17,463 bases of DNA, from contig JACRKK010000082.1 in assembly GCA_016219795.1 (NCBI GenBank), positions 1-17,463 on the forward strand, written 5' to 3'. The notes under the pieces are model-generated. The model was not told the DNA's origin and did not search any database. It saw only the letters and a list, made by a program, of their open reading frames with translations. This document shows positions 1 through 4,811 of the stretch, one piece after another. The translations under genes and the position numbers were made by a program. Origin of the DNA: Candidatus Woesearchaeota archaeon (lineage in GTDB: Archaea > Nanobdellota > Nanobdellia > Woesearchaeales > JACRKL01). Within the stretch, counting starts at the first letter, position 1, and every line of letters begins with the position of its first letter.

Positions 1-85
1 AAACAAATTGATTGAAACTCATAAGAATCACCTCTTATTATCAATTCTTCGACGATAAACAACTATTTATACCTTTCGCTATTGA

Positions 86-352
86 CGAGAAAATAACATT
101 AAAAAAGAAGAACTGAGGGGTTATTCAAAACTCTCTATAGGTATAAAGCATGAGTTGGGGCACCTTTTTGGAAGGGTGATAGATTTAGAATCAAGAGGCC
201 ATGAAAAGAAAGGTGTGCCCAATGCAAAGGACTGCCTTATGTATTCCCATTTTCCCCTGCCTGCTACGCTCTGTGAAGGATGCAAAGATGAAATGCAGGC
301 TCTCTGGTATGGCGCACAATTGCGTACAGGACGGCAGCACCATCTTTTCTGA
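86..352 (+). pseudogene. C-terminal part of a metzincin-type (archaemetzincin-like) zinc protease, 5'-truncated
   Basis: The frame is open from just after a TGA at 83-85 to the TGA at 350-352, but has no ATG before the key motif. It encodes HELGHLFG (codons from 149), matching the zinc-binding HExxHxxG of metzincins. About 20 residues later comes CLMYS, which resembles the Cys-x-Met Met-turn segment, then LCEGCKDEM, a CxxC pair. Archaemetzincins (family M54) show this order: HExxHxxG, Met-turn with Cys, terminal CxxC. The third ligand His expected at HExxHxxGxxH is Ile here; a later His in RGHEKK might replace it. Family members are roughly 160-200 residues, so about 100 N-terminal residues are missing or lie in other frames beyond the left edge. 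A TATA-like TTTATA at 66-71 and an in-frame ATT at 98 leave a small chance of an intact mini-protein. I favour a decayed or frameshifted gene. Confidence 0.5.
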
Positions 353-371
353 CATTACATTTCAGAAACCT

Positions 372-377
372 TTTAAT
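372..377 (+). promoter_or_regulatory. TATA-like box for the secreted protein gene
   Basis: TTTAAT within CTTTTAATATC. Its centre lies 26.5 nt before the ATG at 401, the same spacing seen for the other leaderless genes in this window. This is the reason for choosing 401 rather than the in-frame ATG at 383. Confidence 0.45.
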
Positions 378-400
378 ATCTAATGATTCCAGAAAACTCC

Positions 401-2197
401 ATGAAAACCCCCATTTACCTCATAATCTTACTCTTGCTTTTCATACCACTAGCCCATGCCGCATCCATCCATGATGAATGGCACGCCTCCGGCAGCACCG
501 CAACCATAGACGGCACGATCTATAAATTCCGCTATTACCCCCAGAACAGCAAGCTGAGCCTTGGCATCAACGATGCAAATGTTATTCTGGAAGACGGGGG
601 TTGCTGGGAAGACATCATCACCAGCTATTGCTTTAAAGAAGCAAGAGAAGCAGACGACGGAAGCTGGGAAATAAAGTTCACCATAGAGTCTGCAGAGACC
701 AACATCCAGATTGAGCGGACAGCATCCATCGAAAACCCTACGCTCAACCAGCCAGTCACCATCACCACGGTCTTCACCAACACCGGCGGGTATCTGGTGG
801 ATGTACAGTATGAGGAAACCGTCCCCTCGCCCTTTAGGCTGATGTCTGGCACAGGCGGTAAAGCAGTCTGGGCAAAACGCCTGCCACCTGATGGAAAAGA
901 GCGCTTTGCCTACACCATAACTCCTGTGGATTATGGAAGCGTAACGCTCACTCCCAAAATAAGCTACAGTTTAGGCGGTCTGACGGTGCCGCTGAAAGCA
1001 GACGAGATTAAACTGACAGTAAAGGACCCCTACACTCTTGAGAAAAATTTCACCCCGGCAAATCCCAAAGTGAATCAGAACACAGAGTTTAAGGTAAAGA
1101 TAACCAACCCCCAGAGTGCAGTGATGCCGTTCTCTGCAACATTCACCTTCCCAAAAGAACTACAAGTCACCAAAGTACCTCCCAATGTCAACCGTGAACA
1201 GGGCAGCTACAAATTTTCTTCCCAGATAAAGCCTTCATCCTCTGAGGAAATTATTTTCAGCCTCAAAGGAAGTGAAGAAGGAGAGCATTTTATCACCATA
1301 ACCACAGAGGCAGAAGTCAGCAAAAAAACAGTCGAAAAATCCTGGAAAGAAAGCGTGTGGGTTGGCGCATCCAAGATAATCCCAAAACTGGAACTTACCC
1401 CAGAAGAAGTGCAGAGCAACGGCAACTACAATCTCATCCTTACGCTTACCAATAGAGACACCAAGACCATAGAAGACATCAGCCTCTCTATCCGCAGTGA
1501 TATCTTCAAGCAGGATGTGGAAGGCATCACCCTCAAGGCAGGTGAGACAAAACAGATACTCAAGAAAAACCTGATTGCTCCCAATCTTTTAAATCTCAAT
1601 GAAAGCCAGGAATTTATGTTCACAGTAGAAGGGAATTACGAAGCAGCTGAACCCGTTAGCTTTTCAGGCAAGAAATCCCTGTCAGTGATTCCACAAAAAC
1701 GCAAAGTGCAAATCACCTACACCCTGGACAAAGAGCAGTATGAGTCTGGAGAAAACATGACGATAACGGTTGCAGTAAAAAACCTGCTGCCCAAAACCCA
1801 GGCAATCTCCGCCATTGCCAAGCTTCCCAAAGGCATCAAAAAAGAAGGAGGCACCTTTGATGCTGATTTCAGCTTGCACGCACTTGAACAGTCCACTATG
1901 ACCTATACGATCAGCACGCCCGCAAATTACAGCACAGGAAGCGTCCGCATTGAAACACTAATAAACGCAAAGAATGATGATGGCACGCTCTATAAGGATT
2001 CAGTAGCGTATACTCTGCTTTTGGGAACAGGCCCAGAGCAAGGAAATGAAGAGAATCAGGATACAACCTCAACTGATGACGGGCAAAGCAGCAACGAGAC
2101 AGAAGTTCCGGACAGCAGTGCACCAGATGCAGAAGTGGTGGAGCAGCCTGGTTTCTTTGGGCGGTTGTGGACTTGGATTAGCGGGCTGTTTGGGTAG
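401..2197 (+). CDS. Secreted multi-domain Ig-like repeat protein with C-terminal aromatic tail
   Basis: A 598-residue exported protein. Residues 1-20 form a clear signal peptide: MKTP, then a leucine/isoleucine-rich core, ending LAHA before ASIHDEW. The body is a series of beta-rich Ig-like modules of the CARDB/DUF11/COG1470 style. The hallmark phrases recur: NPTLNQPVTITTVFTNTGG, NPKVNQNTEFKVKITNP, EEVQSNGNYNLILTLTNRD, KEQYESGENMTITVAVKN. A Ser/Thr/Asp/Glu-rich linker (about 542-582) leads to a final amphipathic PGFFGRLWTWISGLFG. At least five N-x-S/T sequons (NFT, NES, NMT, NYS, NET) make it a plausible AglB substrate. The likely role is as a cell-surface or envelope structural or adhesion protein; no catalytic motif is seen. 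An upstream ATG at 383 would add six residues, but the TATA spacing and the signal peptide favour 401. It converges on the 2269-3024 gene. Confidence 0.8.
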   Translation: MKTPIYLIILLLLFIPLAHAASIHDEWHASGSTATIDGTIYKFRYYPQNSKLSLGINDANVILEDGGCWEDIITSYCFKEAREADDGSWEIKFTIESAETNIQIERTASIENPTLNQPVTITTVFTNTGGYLVDVQYEETVPSPFRLMSGTGGKAVWAKRLPPDGKERFAYTITPVDYGSVTLTPKISYSLGGLTVPLKADEIKLTVKDPYTLEKNFTPANPKVNQNTEFKVKITNPQSAVMPFSATFTFPKELQVTKVPPNVNREQGSYKFSSQIKPSSSEEIIFSLKGSEEGEHFITITTEAEVSKKTVEKSWKESVWVGASKIIPKLELTPEEVQSNGNYNLILTLTNRDTKTIEDISLSIRSDIFKQDVEGITLKAGETKQILKKNLIAPNLLNLNESQEFMFTVEGNYEAAEPVSFSGKKSLSVIPQKRKVQITYTLDKEQYESGENMTITVAVKNLLPKTQAISAIAKLPKGIKKEGGTFDADFSLHALEQSTMTYTISTPANYSTGSVRIETLINAKNDDGTLYKDSVAYTLLLGTGPEQGNEENQDTTSTDDGQSSNETEVPDSSAPDAEVVEQPGFFGRLWTWISGLFG

Positions 2198-2268
2198 GGG
2201 TTCAGAGGAGGGTGAAATATCAATTATTTTACGTTATAAAAACAGATTTATTAGAGTATAGATACAAA

Positions 2269-3024
2269 TTATAAAATCCTCTTTATTTTAAGTCCGTTTT
2301 CATAATCTTCAGAGTACATAATCCTAAACCTTGCTTTACTTGTCTTTGCATTATCAGCAATTGCTTTTATTTCAAATTCAAAATAAGTTTTATTGTCCCA
2401 TAAAATATTAGTTAAATCGAGGGGGGTTCCTGCAAAACTGAAATACAATAAACGTTGCTTCTTGTCTGAACGGAAGTAACAAATGTCCCACAGTATTGGT
2501 GTGTATGGGGGCAAATAAAAGAATCGTGTTTTATTTTCTTGTGACCATGACCTGTTTAGTGGGAGGGAGATGTATCCCTTAAAATCATGTGTCATATTAG
2601 CATTAGAACTAATTCCCTTAAAAAAAACTTGTACATTTTTTGCTGGCCAGTTACCTTCATTAGTTACTCCAATTCTTAACCATTTCTGTCTGTAGTTCTC
2701 CTCAGGACAATCTTTTTTAGGGATACTCACTTCTACAAAAAAGGGAGGTTTATTATCGCATTCTATTCTTAACTCAGGCTCAAAAATAAAACTAAGGATA
2801 TGCTCTTTGAATAATGCAGTAATTACACCGATTAAGGTCGCTATGGAACTAGAAGTAACAAAAAAATCTTTCAGTTTTAAGGATTGCCAGAGATAGTTAA
2901 ATAAAAGAAGTAGCAGCAACAAGAAAATAAGAGCACAAATCAGTTTTGTAATTCTTCTGAGGCTGGGGAGTTTAATGCATAATTCTCTACATTTCCTACA
3001 ATATATCCTTCTGCATCTGCACAT
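2269..3024 (-). CDS. Membrane protein of unknown function with Cys-rich N-terminus and Ig-like outer domain
   Basis: 251 residues, not recognised as a named family. The N-terminus holds five cysteines in 16 residues (C2, C4, C9, C12, C16), possibly a small metal-binding knuckle. A long leucine-rich membrane segment follows at about 26-46, with a second at about 54-74 (VTSSSIATLIGVITALF). The rest is soluble: it begins FEPELRIECD and contains RIGVTNEGNWPAKNVQVFF, the 'new-strand' phrase typical of CARDB-like Ig folds. The start ATG at 3024 sits 26.5 nt downstream of a palindromic TTTAAA, fitting a leaderless transcript. The gene looks clearly richer in A+T than the flanking genes (judged by eye), which may mean horizontal origin. 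Being alone on its strand, its context says little about its job. Confidence 0.7.
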   Translation of the reverse strand: MCRCRRIYCRKCRELCIKLPSLRRITKLICALIFLLLLLLLFNYLWQSLKLKDFFVTSSSIATLIGVITALFKEHILSFIFEPELRIECDNKPPFFVEVSIPKKDCPEENYRQKWLRIGVTNEGNWPAKNVQVFFKGISSNANMTHDFKGYISLPLNRSWSQENKTRFFYLPPYTPILWDICYFRSDKKQRLLYFSFAGTPLDLTNILWDNKTYFEFEIKAIADNAKTSKARFRIMYSEDYENGLKIKRIL

Positions 3025-3047
3025 CTATCTTAGCGAACTCTGAGAGG

Positions 3048-3053
3048 TTTAAA
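3048..3053 (-). promoter_or_regulatory. TATA box of the membrane protein gene
   Basis: Palindromic TTTAAA in GAGGTTTAAAAAGG. Its centre is 26.5 nt from the minus-strand ATG at 3024. It is only 20.5 nt from the plus-strand ATG at 3071, which is too close for standard archaeal spacing, so it probably serves the minus-strand gene. Confidence 0.5.
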
Positions 3054-3070
3054 AAGGTTTCAGTAAGAGA

Positions 3071-3250
3071 ATGGAAAAAGCCTACGGCAGAAAAAGCAAC
3101 ACCTACTTCAACCTGACCTCAAGAGCGTTATCTGGCCTGAAGAAGAAAGAATTAGTGGAAATTCTCAACCCCAAGGAAAAAACAGGCAGACTCTACAAAA
3201 AGACCAGCCTAGGCAAAAAGCTGGACAGGGAATTGAAAGAATTCTTGTAG
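3071..3250 (+). CDS. Small winged-helix-like protein or remnant
   Basis: A 59-residue frame, ATG to TAG, preceded in frame by TAA at 3050-3052. It includes SRALSGLKKKELVEILNP, KTGRLYKKTSLGKKL and a terminal LDRELKEFL. This matches the recognition helix and wing of MarR/ArsR-type winged-helix regulators, whose consensus reads roughly 'sraLk.Le..gLVe.lnp....GR.Y.lT..Gk.l'. The first two helices of a normal winged helix are missing, so it is about half the usual length. No well-placed TATA box or ribosome binding site is seen. It may be a remnant of a larger regulator or a minimal DNA-binding protein. A 13-bp palindrome follows the stop directly. Confidence 0.45.
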   Translation: MEKAYGRKSNTYFNLTSRALSGLKKKELVEILNPKEKTGRLYKKTSLGKKLDRELKEFL

Positions 3251-3251
3251 T

Positions 3252-3264
3252 CGGAAAATTTCCG
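3252..3264. repeat. 13-bp palindrome CGGAAAATTTCCG
   Basis: Perfect 6-bp arms CGGAAA/TTTCCG around one central A, one base after the stop of the winged-helix fragment and 49 bases before the structured element. Such short symmetric sites suit a dimeric DNA-binding protein. The half-site TCGGAAA recurs at 3313-3319, the start of the first RNA stem. Confidence 0.4.
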
Positions 3265-3283
3265 TATTCTCTTGCAAAAGACA

Positions 3284-3289
3284 TATTAA
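3284..3289 (+). promoter_or_regulatory. Possible TATA box for the structured RNA / leader
   Basis: TATTAA in ACATATTAAGG. Using the 26.5-nt centre-to-start spacing seen in six other genes here, transcription would begin at 3313, exactly the first base of the first perfect stem. No direct proof of activity. Confidence 0.35.
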
Positions 3290-3312
3290 GGGGCAGTTTA
3301 AATGTCCATATG

Positions 3313-3531
3313 TCGGAAACCTTCTGTGCGGGAACCACTTGCTTTAGCATGTTGAAGGAGCACAAGGTTTCCGAGCATGTCAAGAACCGCGTGCCCATTT
3401 AAGATTAAGAAAGCACGCCACCTGCTTCACCTGAAAAAGAGTATTGATACCATTTCGCTTTTTCAGGTTTGTTGAAAGTCGCTAAATCTAATCCTGAAAC
3501 GACTTTCAACTTCAGCAGGCGGTTCTTGACA
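3313..3531 (+). ncRNA. Candidate structured RNA (or structured leader) with five long helices
   Basis: No gene fits this tract, but complementary segments nest in order. Stem A: 3313-3323 with 3364-3374, 11 bp perfect, extended inward by 3326-3329/3360-3363. Outer stem P1: 3378-3390 with 3519-3531, 13 bp perfect (TGTCAAGAACCGC). Inside P1, P2 is 3391-3394/3413-3416, which reaches 6 bp if P1 opens. P3 is 3422-3425/3515-3518, stacking on P1. Within P3 lie P4, 3429-3439/3458-3468 (11 bp), and P5, 3471-3481/3500-3510 (11 bp). P2, P4 and P5 all have loops of exactly 18 nt. It does not match the conserved cores of archaeal RNase P RNA or SRP RNA that I know. The strand is uncertain because the helices work both ways; the plus strand is chosen from the TATA-like site at 3284. 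It could also be the 5' leader of the ORF6N gene, 43 nt downstream, or a folded DNA element of a mobile unit. Confidence 0.5.
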
Positions 3532-3574
3532 AAAATGAAAGAATGATGATTTCAGACGATGGGGAAATAAGTGT

Positions 3575-4492
3575 ATGAGCGATAATTTACTAATAAACAA
3601 GATTGATATCCGGAGTAAGATACTCACCATTAGAGGAGTACAGGTCATGCTTGATTCTGATCTCGCTGTGTTATATGATGTCGAAACAAAAGCATTGAAT
3701 CAGGCAGTAAAGAGAAATAATAAACGCTTCCCCCATGATTTTATGTTTAAGTTAAAGAGAGAAGAAAAAGTGCATCTGGTAACAAAATGTGACCACCTAA
3801 AACACCTTAAATATTCTTATCACATGCCTTATGTATTCACGGAACAGGGAGTTGCTTCACTTTCTGGGATTTTGAGCAGCAAGAAAGCAATAGAAGTAAA
3901 CATTCAAATTATGAGAGCATTTGTTTCAATGCGTAAGTTTCTTATGAAAAATACAGAAGTTTTCAGCCGGTTTGATGCCGTTGAGAGAGAACAGCTTAAG
4001 TTTCAGGTGAAAACAGATACTAATTTTGAGAAAATCTTTGCAGCAATAGAAAATAAAACACTTGAAAAAAAGCAGGGCATATTTTTTGATGGCCAGATCT
4101 TTGACGCCTACGCCTTTGTTTCAGAAATCATCAGGACAGCTAAGCGCTCCATAGTCCTAATTGACAACTATATTGATGATTCGGTCTTGATACTTTTGAA
4201 TAAAAGAAATAAAGACGTGCAGGTAATCATCTTCACAAAAAATATTTCCAAGCAATTGTCCCTTGACCTGGCTAAGTATAATGCGCAGTATGCCCCCCTA
4301 GAGATAAGAGAATTTAAGCAATCCCATGACAGGTTTCTCATCATAGATAATGTAGTGGTGTACCATTTTGGCGCATCGTTAAAAGACTTGGGCAAAAAAT
4401 GGTTCGCATTCTCCAAATTTTATAAAGAAGCATTCACTTTATTAGATAAACTTAAACGTTCCTCATTTTATCCTTCAGCCCAAACCTCATAA
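3575..4492 (+). CDS. ORF6N-domain DNA-binding protein fused to a PLD-like domain
   Basis: 305 residues. Residues about 8-100 are an ORF6N domain (IRGVQVMLDSDLAVLYDVETKALNQAVKRN, KRFPHDFMFKL, PYVFTEQGVASLSGIL), common in phage and mobile-element proteins and in bacterial and archaeal accessory genes. A linker with helical character (about 105-170) follows. Then comes a phospholipase-D-like region: FDAYAFVSEIIRTAKRSIVLIDNYID, and SHDRFLIID at 250-258, which matches an HxKx4D motif with Arg for Lys. Next is VYHFGASLKDLGKKWFAFSK. Only one HKD-like copy is present, so a nuclease would need to dimerise, and the K-to-R change may reduce activity. The likely role is DNA binding, perhaps in defence or mobile-element biology. 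No clear TATA box lies at the usual distance from ATG 3575; a structured tract lies upstream. Its 3' end overlaps rnp4 on the other strand by 41 bp. Confidence 0.8.
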   Translation: MSDNLLINKIDIRSKILTIRGVQVMLDSDLAVLYDVETKALNQAVKRNNKRFPHDFMFKLKREEKVHLVTKCDHLKHLKYSYHMPYVFTEQGVASLSGILSSKKAIEVNIQIMRAFVSMRKFLMKNTEVFSRFDAVEREQLKFQVKTDTNFEKIFAAIENKTLEKKQGIFFDGQIFDAYAFVSEIIRTAKRSIVLIDNYIDDSVLILLNKRNKDVQVIIFTKNISKQLSLDLAKYNAQYAPLEIREFKQSHDRFLIIDNVVVYHFGASLKDLGKKWFAFSKFYKEAFTLLDKLKRSSFYPSAQTS

Positions 4493-4778
4493 ACTTCTTG
4501 CAGTCCAGGCAATAATAAATGACCCGCGACTTCCCTAAGCGCACCCGGCAATTGACGCCGGGCATCAGGTAATGGTAGCAGTGCTTGCAAAACTGCCGCT
4601 TTACAAAACGCGGGATTTTCGTCTTGTATTTCATGGCAATCTTGCGCGCCATTGCCACATAACGGTGGGCAAGCGCTCTGTCAGAAGAGAACATCTTCTG
4701 GGCTTGGGTAAACAAAATAAGGATTCGCTCCTTTGCAATCTCCCTATGTTCAGGTCGTTTGCTTTTATGCGGGCGCAT
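4452..4778 (-). CDS. rnp4: Ribonuclease P protein component 4 (Rpp21/Rpr2 family)
   Basis: 108 residues from ATG 4778, matching archaeal Rnp4, which binds RNase P RNA together with Rnp1 and helps mature tRNA 5' ends. The N-terminal half is helical and basic (EIAKERILILFTQAQKMFSSD, ALAHRYVAMARKIAMKYK), as in Rpp21. The C-terminal half is a zinc ribbon with C64-x2-C67 and C90-x2-C93, plus PGVNCRVRLGKSR between. The frame could extend to 4811, but a palindromic TTATAA at 4802-4807 lies 26.5 nt upstream of 4778, so the internal ATG is the likely leaderless start. It lies 33 bp after the gyrA stop. Its 3' end overlaps the convergent ORF6N gene. Confidence 0.85.
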   Translation of the reverse strand: MRPHKSKRPEHREIAKERILILFTQAQKMFSSDRALAHRYVAMARKIAMKYKTKIPRFVKRQFCKHCYHYLMPGVNCRVRLGKSRVIYYCLDCKKFMRFGLKDKMRNV

Positions 4779-4801
4779 GCAATAAACAAAGAACGACTTA
4801 T

Positions 4802-4807
4802 TTATAA
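4802..4807 (-). promoter_or_regulatory. TATA box of rnp4
   Basis: Palindromic TTATAA in an AT-rich stretch between gyrA and rnp4. Its centre is 26.5 nt upstream of the rnp4 ATG at 4778, so rnp4 probably has its own promoter instead of depending on gyrA transcription. Confidence 0.55.
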
Positions 4808-4811
4808 ACAT

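Noticed and set aside
201..383. 60-residue plus-strand ATG frame overlapping the metzincin fragment
   Set aside because: The alternative frame carries the HELGH, CLMYS and CxxC pattern; this one has no motif and overlaps it.
3165..3398. 77-residue minus-strand frame across the winged-helix fragment and stem A
   Set aside because: Its residues come from inverted-repeat DNA and the reverse of another gene; no family resemblance.
3313..3531. RNase P RNA or SRP RNA
   Set aside because: The conserved cores I would expect, such as GAGGAAAGUCC of RNase P and the helix 8 loop of SRP RNA, are not seen on either strand.
3313..3531. CRISPR array
   Set aside because: The repeated units are inverted pairs of different sequence, not regularly spaced direct repeats, and no cas gene is nearby.
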